A stretch of 64,000 nucleotides of DNA from Bacillaceae bacterium JMAK1 (GTDB lineage: Bacteria; Bacillota; Bacilli; Bacillales; Marinococcaceae). The stretch is taken from NCBI GenBank assembly GCA_012970285.1, contig JIBW01000007.1, positions 1-64,000 of the forward strand, written 5' to 3'. Shown piece by piece: positions 45,841 through 62,183 of this stretch (position 1 is its first letter; each line of letters begins with the position of its first letter). The position numbers were made by a program, and so were the translations under genes. The notes beneath the pieces were generated by a model, which saw only the letters and a program-made list of their open reading frames with translations, was not told the DNA's origin and did not search any database.

Positions 45841-46929
45841 ATGGAGACACCATACATCCGAGTACAGAAACAAATTGTTAAAGAGAACATTCAAAGAATG
45901 CAAGATGACGCGAACAAACAAGGAATCGCATTACGTCCACATTGTAAAACACATAAAACACCAGAAATTGCGTTTTGGCAACTTGAAGCAGGCGCTAAAG
46001 GGATTACTGTTGCCAAAATTTCTGAAGCAAATGTCATGTTTGAGGCAGGAATTACGGACATCTTTATTGCTTACCCAATCGTGACCGACGATAAAATTGC
46101 AAAAGTAATTGCACTCTGTAAACAAGCGACTATTACGCTCGCAGTGGATAGTGTGTTCGGAGCGAACAAATTAGGCGAAGCCGCCAAGCGTGAAGGAATG
46201 ATAATTAACGTTCGTTTAGAAGTGGATACAGGATTAAATCGTGCAGGGGCAAGAAGTGAGAAAGTCATAGAAGTTGCCCGCAGCATTCATAACGATCCTC
46301 ACTTACATCTTGAAGGGATCTTTACATTTAAAGGTGCCGTTGTTGAAGAGAAGTCAACGTTAGATACATCAGCAGCAGGAGAAGAAGAAGTTAGCCGTTT
46401 GCAGCAATACAAAGCGGGATTAGTTGAGGAAGGGATTCCTGTACCGGTGATTAGTGCAGGTTCTACCCCTACAGCACAAGCCGTTTCAAAAACAAGAAAT
46501 GTTGAAGAAATTCGACCAGGTACCTATGTATTTAATGATGCGATGCAATATCAATTAGGGGTTTGTGAATTACGTCAATGTGCGGCTTCTGTTGTTGTAA
46601 CGATTGTAAGTCTGCATGACGATCGTTTAGCAGTTATTGATGGAGGAAGTAAAACATTTGCAACAGACATTCAACCAGATCAAGAACCGTTGCGATTAAC
46701 TGGTTTCGGAATTGTCAAAGGTCATCCGAATGCAGTATTTTTGCGTATGAATGAGGAGCATGGGATCGTTCAGCTCGGAGATAATCATGGACTGAATATT
46801 GGAGATGAAATAGAAATTATTCCTAATCATATTTGTAGTACTGTGAACTTGCACAATCATTTTTATGTAGAAGATGAGCAAGGTGAATCAACGAAAATAC
46901 GTGTAGCAGCAAGAGGCTGTCTTCAATAA
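45841..46929 (+). CDS. D-threonine aldolase / D-serine dehydratase-like PLP enzyme
   Basis: A 362-aa fold-type III (alanine racemase N-domain) PLP enzyme with a DSD-like C-terminal domain. The PLP lysine is in LRPHCKTHKTPEIA; VRLEVDTGLNRAGA and SAGSTPTA bind PLP phosphate; the C-terminal metal-binding sequences MNEEHGIVQL and PNHICSTVNLHN carry the His/Cys ligands. It probably cleaves or dehydrates a D-hydroxy-amino acid. RBS GAAGGGGG. A YsnE-type acetyltransferase gene follows 7 nt later. Confidence 0.88.
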   Translation: METPYIRVQKQIVKENIQRMQDDANKQGIALRPHCKTHKTPEIAFWQLEAGAKGITVAKISEANVMFEAGITDIFIAYPIVTDDKIAKVIALCKQATITLAVDSVFGANKLGEAAKREGMIINVRLEVDTGLNRAGARSEKVIEVARSIHNDPHLHLEGIFTFKGAVVEEKSTLDTSAAGEEEVSRLQQYKAGLVEEGIPVPVISAGSTPTAQAVSKTRNVEEIRPGTYVFNDAMQYQLGVCELRQCAASVVVTIVSLHDDRLAVIDGGSKTFATDIQPDQEPLRLTGFGIVKGHPNAVFLRMNEEHGIVQLGDNHGLNIGDEIEIIPNHICSTVNLHNHFYVEDEQGESTKIRVAARGCLQ

Positions 46930-46936
46930 GGGGCAA

Positions 46937-47407
46937 ATGATGATCATTCGAAAAGACGACATCAAAGATCAAGCGGTGATTCAATTGCTTCTCAAACATG
47001 TACATGAAATGAGAGCGACATCTCCACCTGAAAGTGTCCATGCATTAGATGTTGCACAGTTAAAAGAAGAAGGATTAACGATGTTTAGTGGTTGGATTGA
47101 TGATAAGTTGGCAGGGGTTATCGCATTAAAAGAATTAACAATTGAACACGGAGAAATTAAATCAATGCGTACGGCCGATGGTTTCTTGAGGAGTGGAGTG
47201 GCTACGAATTTGCTCACTTATTGTATTGAAGAAGCTAGAAAGCGAGGCTACAGAGAGTTAAGTCTTGAAACCGGTGCAGAGCCGTTTTTCGAACCTGCTC
47301 GTTCCTTGTATTCAAGGTACGGTTTCTACGTATGCCCACCATACGCTGATTATTGGGACGACCCGAATAGTGTCTTTATGACGATGATCTTGAGGAAATG
47401 TGATTGA
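46937..47407 (+). CDS. GNAT family N-acetyltransferase, YsnE-like
   Basis: A 156-aa GNAT enzyme. SPPESVHALD, GVIALKEL, HGEIKSMRT, RSGVATNLLTYCIEEARKRG and ETGAEPFFEPARSLY follow the same order as B. subtilis YsnE, and the tail DPNSVFMT is shared. YsnE has been linked to indole-3-acetic acid production, though that role is uncertain. The gene is 7 nt after the D-amino-acid enzyme and likely co-transcribed. Confidence 0.85.
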   Translation: MMIIRKDDIKDQAVIQLLLKHVHEMRATSPPESVHALDVAQLKEEGLTMFSGWIDDKLAGVIALKELTIEHGEIKSMRTADGFLRSGVATNLLTYCIEEARKRGYRELSLETGAEPFFEPARSLYSRYGFYVCPPYADYWDDPNSVFMTMILRKCD

Positions 47408-47535
47408 ATTTTGATGGAATAATTAATGCTTGATTGGCACTAAGGATAATAGGTAGGGACTTATTTAAGTAGTGGGAACACGAGAAAGTCTTGTGCATGT
47501 ATACGTTCAATGCCCTAGTGAAGGTGTGATGACGA

Positions 47536-48762
47536 GTGGTGCAAGGGGAGAAAGGCAGAGTCATTCAAGTTGCCATCATAACCGCCGTCGCTTTATTAGG
47601 TGATGCGATGCTGTTTATTGTATTACCGATCTATTATGAGCAGTTTGGATTGACTGCTCTTTGGCAAATCGGACTTCTTTTGTCGATAAACCGGCTCATT
47701 CGTTTACCGATAAACCCGGTTGTTGCCTGGTTTTATCGTCGGTACTCACTACGTACTGGTCTGTTTATTGCTACGGCCCTCGCTGCCTTAACGACGTTTT
47801 CATACGGAGTGGCAACGAGTTTTATTGTATTAGTAATTGCGCGGATGCTTTGGGGCGTTGCGTGGTCGTTTTTGAGGATGGGTGGATTTTTAACGATTAT
47901 TAAAGTCAGTACAAATGAAAATCGAGGCAATCACATTGGCTTATACAATGGGCTATGGGGTATGGGCGGATTAGTAGGCATGCTTGCCGGTGGTTTTTTA
48001 GCCGATCAAATTCCTATTGTCATGATGACATCGTTCTTTGCTCTACTCGCGTTGATTTGTATACCACTTATTGCTATTACGGTACCGAATTCGAATGTTG
48101 ATCATCGTCCAAATACGAATACAAGTACTTCAACTTTTCAATTTACACCTTACATTACGTTAATCCTAGTTACGAGCCTCTTTAAAGGATTTCTCATTAT
48201 GGGATTATTTGCATCAACGTTAAGTCCTTTAATTGAATCACGCATGCAAGAACCGACGACAATTGCTTCATTAATGATTGGTGCAGCAACGATTGCAGGG
48301 GTTGTCCAGGCCATCCGTTGGTGTTGGGATCCGTTTCTGGCACCGTTGATCGGGAGATGGAGTGACCGACTTGAAAGGCGGTATACGCTGTTGTTCTTGC
48401 CTTTAGTAGCTGGTGGAGTGTTGCTAGTTGTTGTTGGTTTTACCGAGTCGGTAATTCTATTAATTGGATTGTTACTGCTTTTCCAGCTCACATCAACAAT
48501 GCTTACAACGACAGTGGATACGCTTGCTGCATCAGCAGCGGCGAACACGGATGAAGTAAAGATGACGATGTGGCATACAATCTTAGATGATTTAGGTGCC
48601 GCAGTAGGACCATTGAGTTCATTTATACTCTTAGCATGGTTGGAAGGATCTTTATCCATTCTTTATGTAAGTTCAGGACTATTAATGCTCGGTTACGCAG
48701 TAATTTGGGGTTCCTATTATTATAAAAGCAAGCGAAAAACGACTCATGCTGATGCAGCATGA
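47536..48762 (+). CDS. MFS transporter
   Basis: A 408-aa major facilitator with 12 helices. The loop INPVVAWFYRRYSLRTGL resembles the G-x-L-a-D-r-x-G-r-(R/K) motif A of drug/H+ antiporters, and ARMLWGVAWSFLRMGGF is typical of helix 4. Two adjacent GTG codons are possible starts; the RBS is a weak AAGGTG. Its last codons overlap a bidirectional terminator shared with the collagen gene. Substrate unknown. Confidence 0.85.
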   Translation: MVQGEKGRVIQVAIITAVALLGDAMLFIVLPIYYEQFGLTALWQIGLLLSINRLIRLPINPVVAWFYRRYSLRTGLFIATALAALTTFSYGVATSFIVLVIARMLWGVAWSFLRMGGFLTIIKVSTNENRGNHIGLYNGLWGMGGLVGMLAGGFLADQIPIVMMTSFFALLALICIPLIAITVPNSNVDHRPNTNTSTSTFQFTPYITLILVTSLFKGFLIMGLFASTLSPLIESRMQEPTTIASLMIGAATIAGVVQAIRWCWDPFLAPLIGRWSDRLERRYTLLFLPLVAGGVLLVVVGFTESVILLIGLLLLFQLTSTMLTTTVDTLAASAAANTDEVKMTMWHTILDDLGAAVGPLSSFILLAWLEGSLSILYVSSGLLMLGYAVIWGSYYYKSKRKTTHADAA

Positions 48763-48771
48763 GTCGTTTTT

Positions 48772-48773
<2 letters not shown>
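48735..48773. terminator. Bidirectional terminator between MFS and collagen-like genes
   Basis: A 17-bp perfect stem, AAAAACGACTCATGCTG / CAGCATGAGTCGTTTTT with loop ATG, overlaps the 3' ends of both convergent genes and is followed by T in each direction. Confidence 0.92.
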
Positions 48774-55866
<7,093 letters not shown>

Positions 55867-55967
55867 TTATAGATGGTGTATGCAACGAGTAGAGAAAATG
55901 TTTTCTTGCTAATTTTCTAACAAAAGTTTATTCTGTAGACAAATGTTTAAAGAGGGGAGGATTCTTA

Positions 55968-57071
55968 GTGAAAAATAAAGAACGAATGGTCATTGAAAGC
56001 ATCAGAAGAAATCCATACATTAGCCAAAATGAACTTGCGAAAGAGTTGCGTTTGTCTCGTTCTGCGGTTGCAGGATATATTTCTACATTGATGAAAAAAG
56101 GTGTCATCGTTGGAAGAGCGTATGTGTTGCCAGAAGAAGGCTCGATTACTTGCATTGGTGGCGCCAATGTCGATCGAAAAGCCTCTCTTAAAAATAATTT
56201 TCAGAAGAATACGTCTAATCCGGTGACGACCACTCAAGCGTTAGGAGGAGTGGCAAGAAACATCGCTGAATCGTTAGGTCGTTTAAGCGTTCCTGTTTCA
56301 TTGTTAACCGTTGTGGGTGACGACCAGGAAGGTACTTGGCTCTTAGACAAAACAACGCCATATGTTGATACGAGTCATGTGCTAAGGTTGCCTGGTAAGA
56401 ACACAGGAAGTTATACGGCAGTACTGGACGATAGTGGTGATATGATCGTTGCATTTGCTGACATGGACATATGTGAAGACGTTAAAGTGAACTGGATTCG
56501 AGATAAGTGGAATGTCATCCGTACGTCAAAGCATGTGTTGTTGGATACAAATTTTTCTACAGAAGTCATTGAAGAAGTTATTCGAAGCTGCAAAGAAGAT
56601 CAAGTAGCATTATGTATTGCCCCAGTCTCCGCACCAAAGATCAAACAATTACCTGACAACTTAAACGGTGTGAAGTACTTTGTATGCAACTATGGTGAAG
56701 CGGTTGAATTGGCAGGGCATGAAGGCGATTGTTACGAACAACTAGCAAACGGGATCTTAAATAAAGGTGTTGAAAATATCGTCATTACAGATGGTAAAAA
56801 CGGAATCTTTTATAAACAAAAGCATGGAGCCACTAACCATTTGAAAACAGTCGAGGTTCATGTTACAGATGCTACTGGCGCTGGAGATGCTTTTGTTGCT
56901 GGATTGCTTTATGCACTGAATGAAGATGAAGCACTTGAAGAGGCTTGCAAAGTTGGCATGAATTGTTCATCGCTAACATTATCAACGTATGAAACGGTGT
57001 CTTCTGAATTGAATGTTACGAATATTGAAAAACAACGATTGAATCCAGTAGGGGAGTTGGAAACTTTATGA
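55968..57071 (+). CDS. psuK: Pseudouridine kinase with N-terminal helix-turn-helix
   Basis: A 367-aa PfkB-family kinase. A winged-helix head (~1-50, ISQNELAKELRLSRSAVAGYI) precedes the kinase domain with CIGGANVDRKASL, GGVARNIAESLGRL and the catalytic DATGAGDAFVAGLLYAL. PsuK phosphorylates pseudouridine; the HTH head is common in YeiC/PsuK-type kinases and may make it self-regulating. GTG start after GGGGAGG. It overlaps psuG by 4 nt, which fixes the function. Confidence 0.92.
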   Translation: MKNKERMVIESIRRNPYISQNELAKELRLSRSAVAGYISTLMKKGVIVGRAYVLPEEGSITCIGGANVDRKASLKNNFQKNTSNPVTTTQALGGVARNIAESLGRLSVPVSLLTVVGDDQEGTWLLDKTTPYVDTSHVLRLPGKNTGSYTAVLDDSGDMIVAFADMDICEDVKVNWIRDKWNVIRTSKHVLLDTNFSTEVIEEVIRSCKEDQVALCIAPVSAPKIKQLPDNLNGVKYFVCNYGEAVELAGHEGDCYEQLANGILNKGVENIVITDGKNGIFYKQKHGATNHLKTVEVHVTDATGAGDAFVAGLLYALNEDEALEEACKVGMNCSSLTLSTYETVSSELNVTNIEKQRLNPVGELETL

Positions 57072-58012
57072 AATCAGCAATTGTCATATCAGACGAAGTA
57101 CAGAAAGCATTGAAACAGCATAAACCCGTTGTTGCACTAGAATCAACGATTATTTCTCACGGAATGCCTTACCCTAAAAATGTTGAAACGGCATTGGAAG
57201 TAGAAGAACTTATTCGAGCTGAAGGTGCAGTTCCAGCTACAATTGCAATTATATCTGGAGAAATTCGTATTGGATTATCAAAAGAGGATATTGAATTTTT
57301 AGGTGAGAGTAGGGAGGTCGAGAAAGTAACGAGACGCGACCTTCCTTACGTCGTTGCAAAGAAAAAACACGGTGCAACGACTGTGGCAGGAACGATGATC
57401 TGTGCCAATTTAGCTGGAATTTCTGTGTTTGCCACTGGGGGAATTGGTGGTGTTCATCGCGGGGCGGAAGTCACGATGGATGTTTCAGCTGATCTTGAAG
57501 AATTAGCCAAAACAAATGTCGCTGTCGTCTGTTCTGGTGCAAAGTCAATTCTCGATATCGGCTTAACACGTGAATATTTAGAAACAAACGGGGTGCCAGT
57601 CATCGGCTTTGAAACGTCTGAATTGCCAGCATTTTATACGAGAACAAGTCCGCATGCTGTTGATTACCGAATGGACCATACAGAAGAGGTTGCTCAGTTC
57701 ATGCAAACGAAGTGGGAACTTGGCTTAAACGGTGGAATTGTTGTTGCAAATCCAATTCCTGAGCATGCAGCATTATCAGAAGCCTATATTAGTCAGATTA
57801 TCGAACAGGCGTTAGAGGAAGCAAAAGTACACCAGATTCAAGGAAAAGACGTGACGCCGTATCTTTTAGATCGATTAAAGACGTTAACGAATGGGAAGAG
57901 TTTAGAAGCCAACATAGAACTTGTGAAACATAATGCGAAGGTGGCAGCGAGGCTTGCCGTTCATTACCAGGCAGAATCGATTGACAAAAAAACAGTCACC
58001 CACGTATACTAA
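57068..58012 (+). CDS. psuG: Pseudouridine-5'-phosphate glycosidase
   Basis: A 314-aa PsuG that reversibly splits pseudouridine 5'-phosphate into uracil and ribose 5-phosphate. VALESTIISHGMPYP (Glu and metal region), FATGGIGGVHRGAE, VVCSGAKSILDIGLT and GIVVANPIP match the family. It is translationally coupled to psuK, so the pair forms a complete pseudouridine recycling unit. Confidence 0.95.
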   Translation: MKSAIVISDEVQKALKQHKPVVALESTIISHGMPYPKNVETALEVEELIRAEGAVPATIAIISGEIRIGLSKEDIEFLGESREVEKVTRRDLPYVVAKKKHGATTVAGTMICANLAGISVFATGGIGGVHRGAEVTMDVSADLEELAKTNVAVVCSGAKSILDIGLTREYLETNGVPVIGFETSELPAFYTRTSPHAVDYRMDHTEEVAQFMQTKWELGLNGGIVVANPIPEHAALSEAYISQIIEQALEEAKVHQIQGKDVTPYLLDRLKTLTNGKSLEANIELVKHNAKVAARLAVHYQAESIDKKTVTHVY

Positions 58013-58044
58013 GTCTAATTATGCAAAAGGAGGATGGTTATAGA

Positions 58045-58083
58045 ATGTTTTTACCTAGACTACGTTTCCCGACTTTGAACTAG
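58045..58083 (+). CDS. Leader peptide MFLPRLRFPTLN controlling the ABC-F gene
   Basis: A 12-codon ORF with a strong RBS (AAAAGGAGG, ~12 nt upstream) lies between psuG and the ABC-F gene. Its RLRFPTLN is identical to the core of the ErmD leader peptide (ErmDL), whose Arg-Leu-Arg motif makes ribosomes stall in the presence of macrolides and ketolides. The coding bases AGACT (58057-58061) and TCCCG (58067-58071) can pair with AGTCT (58132-58136) and CGGGA (58125-58129). Stalling on the RLR codons should free those bases and change folding of the downstream attenuator. Confidence 0.85.
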   Translation: MFLPRLRFPTLN

Positions 58084-58103
58084 TAATTGCATACGTTCAA
58101 AGG

Positions 58104-58196
58104 CTCTGCTTATGGCAGAGTACACGGGATAAGTCTGTCATTTTATAACATCTTCTACGTACGAGAAGGGCGGATTTTTCTGCCCTTCTTTTTGTT
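58104..58196 (+). terminator. Transcription attenuator upstream of the ABC-F gene
   Basis: A terminator stem GAAGGGC / GCCCTTC (58165-58171, 58182-58188) is followed by TTTTTG. The upstream hairpin CTCTGC / GCAGAG (58104-58109, 58115-58120) can be replaced by GGCAGAG (58114-58120) pairing with TTCTGCC (58178-58184), which would break the terminator. These alternative pairings are visible in the sequence; the switching model is inference. Confidence 0.75.
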
Positions 58197-58268
58197 ATGG
58201 TTAGAAAACTACAGACTCTCCTCTTACTTTGCCTGAGCGGTGCAAAGATTAAAGGAGGAAGTTTTAAA

Positions 58269-59717
58269 ATGGAACAAGTTCAATTAGAAATAAATCAAGT
58301 TACACTCACATTTGGTGATCGCCAAGTGTTAGATATTGAAAGTTTACGAGTTCATCAGTGGGACCGAATCGGTATTGTTGGTAAAAATGGTAGTGGGAAG
58401 AGTTCGTTACTGAAATTGCTTGAAGGCAGTTTATTGCCTTCAACCGGCCACGTAAAAAAGTATGTTGAATTCGGATATTATGAACAATTGGCAGCGCCAA
58501 AATTAGATGTGCAGCATTTGGACGGAGAATTAAGTAGCCGTTTAGCAGTGCCGATTCATGCTGGTGAACAGATGAGCGGAGGAGAAGAAACGCGGACGAA
58601 ACTCGCGGCAATATTATCAACGTATTATGAAGGCATGCTTCTAGATGAGCCGACGACTCATCTAGACCAAGTAGGGATCGATTTTGTCATGGAGGAGCTT
58701 TCTTATTACTATGGTACACTTCTACTCATTAGTCATGATCGACGTGTTCTAGATGAACTCGTCACAAAGATTTGGGAAATTGACGATGGGAAGGTAACGG
58801 AATACGTTGGGAATTACAGTCAATATGTTGAGACGAAAGATGAAGAACGACAAAAGCAACGAGAAGAACATGACCATTATGTAAAAGAGCGAGATCGACT
58901 TCACAAAGCGGTTGAAGACAAAAAGAAACAAGCGCAAAAAGTTGGGAAAGGTAGCAAAGGTCAACCGAACGCCAATCGAATGTTCATGACAAAAGATAAA
59001 GGTACCTCACAAAAAGGCATCATGAAATCAGCCAAAGCGATGGAACAACGCCTCGAACAGATGGAGACGATACATGCCCCGGATGCCGTGCAATCAATCG
59101 TTTTTCATAAACCTAAAGCGTTAGAACTTCACAATCGTGTTCCAATTATGACTGATCGAGTGACAATAAAAGTTGCCGATCGTGTGCTTATAGAGAATGT
59201 AAATCTGCAATTGCCATTAGGTAAGACGATTGCCTTCACGGGTCATAATGGAAGTGGTAAGTCGACGTTACTCGACTATATCGTGAACGGTCAGGAAGGG
59301 GTCACAAGGTCACCGAAAGTACAGTTTGGGGTGTTCAAGCAAAAGGACTTTCGATTTAATGAAGACATTCCTGTGTATGATTGGATGGAAGAACGAAGTG
59401 AACAATCAGAGACGACGATTCGCGCTGTTCTCGCTTCGATGCAATTTTCGGGTAATGACCTAAAGAAATCGGTTCAACGTTTAAGCGGTGGTGAGGCAAT
59501 CCGCCTTGTGTTAAGTCAATTGTTTTTAGGAAACTATAATGTATTAGTTCTCGATGAACCTACAAACTTCTTAGACATCCAAAGTGTAGAAGCTTTGGAG
59601 AAAGTGATACAGGCATATGAAGGAACGATCCTTCTCGTGTCTCATGATCGCGAATTCCTCCAAAGAGTTGGGGACGTTGAGTATAAGATCATAAATCAAA
59701 CGCTACAAGAACAATAA
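58269..59717 (+). CDS. ABC-F ribosomal protection protein (antibiotic resistance type)
   Basis: A 482-aa soluble protein with two ABC domains and no transmembrane part, the size of Msr/Lsa-like ARE ABC-F proteins. Walker A motifs are GKNGSGKSSLL and GHNGSGKSTLL; signatures MSGGEETR and LSGGEAIR; Walker B MLLDEPTTHLD and LVLDEPTNFLD. The long basic linker (~190-270, KAVEDKKKQAQKVGKGSKGQ) is the ribosome-probing interdomain region. ARE ABC-F proteins dislodge macrolides, lincosamides, streptogramins or pleuromutilins. ATG 10 nt after AAAGGAGGA; earlier in-frame codons run into the attenuator. The RLR leader suggests macrolide-type induction. Confidence 0.9.
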   Translation: MEQVQLEINQVTLTFGDRQVLDIESLRVHQWDRIGIVGKNGSGKSSLLKLLEGSLLPSTGHVKKYVEFGYYEQLAAPKLDVQHLDGELSSRLAVPIHAGEQMSGGEETRTKLAAILSTYYEGMLLDEPTTHLDQVGIDFVMEELSYYYGTLLLISHDRRVLDELVTKIWEIDDGKVTEYVGNYSQYVETKDEERQKQREEHDHYVKERDRLHKAVEDKKKQAQKVGKGSKGQPNANRMFMTKDKGTSQKGIMKSAKAMEQRLEQMETIHAPDAVQSIVFHKPKALELHNRVPIMTDRVTIKVADRVLIENVNLQLPLGKTIAFTGHNGSGKSTLLDYIVNGQEGVTRSPKVQFGVFKQKDFRFNEDIPVYDWMEERSEQSETTIRAVLASMQFSGNDLKKSVQRLSGGEAIRLVLSQLFLGNYNVLVLDEPTNFLDIQSVEALEKVIQAYEGTILLVSHDREFLQRVGDVEYKIINQTLQEQ

Positions 59718-59726
59718 GTAAAATGA

Positions 59727-59753
59727 GCCGTAATCGAAGATTGCGGTTTTTTT
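59727..59753 (+). terminator. Terminator after the ABC-F gene
   Basis: Stem CCGTAATC / GATTGCGG with loop GAA, then seven T. Confidence 0.85.
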
Positions 59754-59803
59754 CTGTTCAGGCATGATACCATAAAGGAAATCTTTTTAAGGGAGAATGA
59801 CGG

Positions 59804-60442
59804 ATGACCATTCGATCTTTAGCGGTTGGACGACCGCAATTGATGACGTCGAAGCAAGACAGAACCATCACAACTGGAATTAAGAAAACGACGATTAAAG
59901 AAGTGGAGTTAGAGCTCTCTGGATTTCATAATGATGATGTCGGAAATAAGAAGAATCACGGGGGAGTAGATCGCGCAGTATGTTTTTACCCATTTGAACA
60001 TTATGCGATGTGGGAACATGAACACGGGAAGACATTACCATTCCCTGCCTTTGGTGAGAACCTTACGGTTTCTACTATGCTAGAGTCAGACGTTTGCATC
60101 GGTGATGTTTATCGAATTGGTGAAGCAATCGTTGAAATTAGTCAAGGTAGGGTGCCTTGTGCGACGATTAATCTTTACACGTCGTCTTCACAGTTACTCG
60201 CTCGTTTTATAGAGACGGGTTATACAGGCTATTTCGGAAGAGTGTTACAACGAGGGAAGATTACCGATCAATCTTCGATTGCTTTGCTTCAAAGGGATGA
60301 TTTCAAAGTCAGTGTGCTACACGCTACTCGAACGTTATTTCTTGGTGAAGATGTCACTGAAATGAAAATGATTCAGTCTATACCGAGTCTTTCTAAGGAA
60401 TGGAAGAATCGGTTCGAAAAAAAGTTGCTTAAGAAGTCGTAA
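59804..60442 (+). CDS. MOSC domain protein, YiiM-like
   Basis: A 212-aa MOSC protein of the YiiM type, a group linked to molybdenum cofactor handling and to reduction of N-hydroxylated bases. GRPQLMTSKQDRTITTGI, KNHGGVDRAVCFYP, PFPAFGENLTV, GDVYRIGEAIVEISQGRVPC (with the conserved Cys) and a 3-alpha C-terminal tail are visible. No molybdenum genes adjoin it. RBS AAGGGAG. Confidence 0.9.
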   Translation: MTIRSLAVGRPQLMTSKQDRTITTGIKKTTIKEVELELSGFHNDDVGNKKNHGGVDRAVCFYPFEHYAMWEHEHGKTLPFPAFGENLTVSTMLESDVCIGDVYRIGEAIVEISQGRVPCATINLYTSSSQLLARFIETGYTGYFGRVLQRGKITDQSSIALLQRDDFKVSVLHATRTLFLGEDVTEMKMIQSIPSLSKEWKNRFEKKLLKKS

Positions 60443-60529
60443 GTACGTTAATCAGAAAAATATTTCAATATTTTCAATCTCGGTTAGTTTAGTGATTTTT
60501 GCGTACGCTATGCTAAAGAGGTGAAAAAT

Positions 60530-62044
60530 GTGAAGCATATACGGCTAGACTGGCCAGTCTTTTTGATTAGTGGGGGCGTGCTTTTAGCATTTGTAATCGC
60601 TGCACTCATTAATGCAGAGGCGGTCAGCCAGTTTGTTGACGTTACGTTTGCATGGTCGTCAGAGTTTTTCGGCGCCTATTGGCAGATTTTAATGTTGCTA
60701 ACGTTTCTAATTGCAATTTTTATGAGTGTCATGGATTTAGGGAAAGTTCGTCTCGGTGATCGTGACCATCCTGAAATCTCAACGTTTAAATGGCTCGCAA
60801 TGGTGATGACGACTTTGTTAGCAGGTGGGGGTGTGTTTTGGGCAGCGGCAGAACCGATGTATCATTACCTCGATACACCACCATTATTTAATACTGAAGA
60901 TGCTTCAGCATCGGCTTTACACGCAGGTCTCGCCCAAGGTTTTTTACATTGGGGTTTTCTTGCTTGGTCAATGATCGGGACGTTAGGTGTCGTCGTTTTA
61001 ATGTACGCAAAAGAAAAAGGATTGCCGTTAAAACCACGAACGTTACTTTATCCAATCATGGGCGAAAAAGTCATGCAAACGAATAGTGTAATTGGTGCAA
61101 TTGCAGACATAACTTCAATTATTGCTGCTTGTGCTGGTACGATTGGCCCGATCGGTTTTTTAGGTCTTCAGGCAGGTTATGGATTAAGTTCAATCTTTGG
61201 ATTCCCGGATACATTTGCTGTTCAAGTTAGTATGATTTTCGTGCTTGTTGGTATCGCGACGATATCCGCAGCAACTGGAATTTACAAAGGGATTCAATGG
61301 TTAAGTCGTTTTAATATTGTATTTACGATTGTATTGGCGATCTTTATTTTATTACTCGGACCAACGGGTTTTATTTTTGATCATTTTATTAGCGGATACG
61401 GTTCTTATTTGCAAAATTTCTTCTCAATGAGTTTATATCGAGGAGATGAAGCTTGGTTATCAGGCTGGACTATTTTCTTTTGGGGATGGTTTATTGGATA
61501 CGGTCCAATTATGGCCGTGTTCATTAGTCGAATTTCCGACGGCCGTTCCATTCGTGAACTTTTTCTAAGTGTGGCATTTTTAGCACCGGTTGTGACTAAC
61601 TTTTGGTTTACTGTTGTAGGTGGGACGGGCCTTTATTTTGAAACGCAAAACCCTGGTTCTGTAAGTGATGTATTAAATGAAGGTGGGCTCCCTGCTTCCA
61701 TTTTTGCGATTGTACAGCAGCTACCATTTGCGTTTTGGTTCGCAATCGCTTTTATCATCGTAACGTGTGTGTTTGTTGCGACGACGGCAGATACGATTGC
61801 GTATACGATCTCTATGATTATAACTGGACAACATACGCCACCAAGAAGCGTACGCATGTTTTGGGCAATTATTTTTGGTGCGGTAGCAGCTGTATTATTG
61901 TGGATCGGACAAGGTACGGTTGATGCGTTACAATCCTTTATCGTTGTCACAGCAGTGCCCGTATCACTTCTTATGCTAACGACTCTTTGGACGGCACCTC
62001 GAACGGCGAAGAAGTTATTAAAAGAGAAACATCGACGAATGTAG
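60530..62044 (+). CDS. BCCT family osmolyte transporter
   Basis: A 504-aa betaine/choline/carnitine transporter with ~12 helices. The signature helix 8 region WTIFFWGWFIGYGPIMAVFISRISDGRSIRE matches the family pattern but differs from the classical W-(A/W)-W-W-(I/V)-S-W-(A/S)-P-F, so the substrate may not be glycine betaine. VATTADTIAYTISM is also typical. GTG start 60530 (KHIRLDWPVF) was chosen over GTG 60521 for its RBS spacing (AGAGGTG). It fits a salt- or alkali-tolerant host. Confidence 0.9.
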   Translation: MKHIRLDWPVFLISGGVLLAFVIAALINAEAVSQFVDVTFAWSSEFFGAYWQILMLLTFLIAIFMSVMDLGKVRLGDRDHPEISTFKWLAMVMTTLLAGGGVFWAAAEPMYHYLDTPPLFNTEDASASALHAGLAQGFLHWGFLAWSMIGTLGVVVLMYAKEKGLPLKPRTLLYPIMGEKVMQTNSVIGAIADITSIIAACAGTIGPIGFLGLQAGYGLSSIFGFPDTFAVQVSMIFVLVGIATISAATGIYKGIQWLSRFNIVFTIVLAIFILLLGPTGFIFDHFISGYGSYLQNFFSMSLYRGDEAWLSGWTIFFWGWFIGYGPIMAVFISRISDGRSIRELFLSVAFLAPVVTNFWFTVVGGTGLYFETQNPGSVSDVLNEGGLPASIFAIVQQLPFAFWFAIAFIIVTCVFVATTADTIAYTISMIITGQHTPPRSVRMFWAIIFGAVAAVLLWIGQGTVDALQSFIVVTAVPVSLLMLTTLWTAPRTAKKLLKEKHRRM

Positions 62045-62046
62045 TA

Positions 62047-62083
62047 AAGGATGAAAGTACATACTTTGTGCTTTCATCCTTTT
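62047..62083 (+). terminator. Terminator after the BCCT gene
   Basis: An 11-bp stem (AAGGATGAAAG / CTTTCATCCTT) followed by TT. Its AAAG-rich loop spans 62058-62070. Confidence 0.85.
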
Positions 62084-62183
62084 GTACGTTCAGTAGGAAA
62101 GTAATAGTTGCAAACAAGAGTATATGCGCATCCTTAATTGACTGAATAATGAGATGATAAAGACAAATAGGGAGGGTTGTCTA

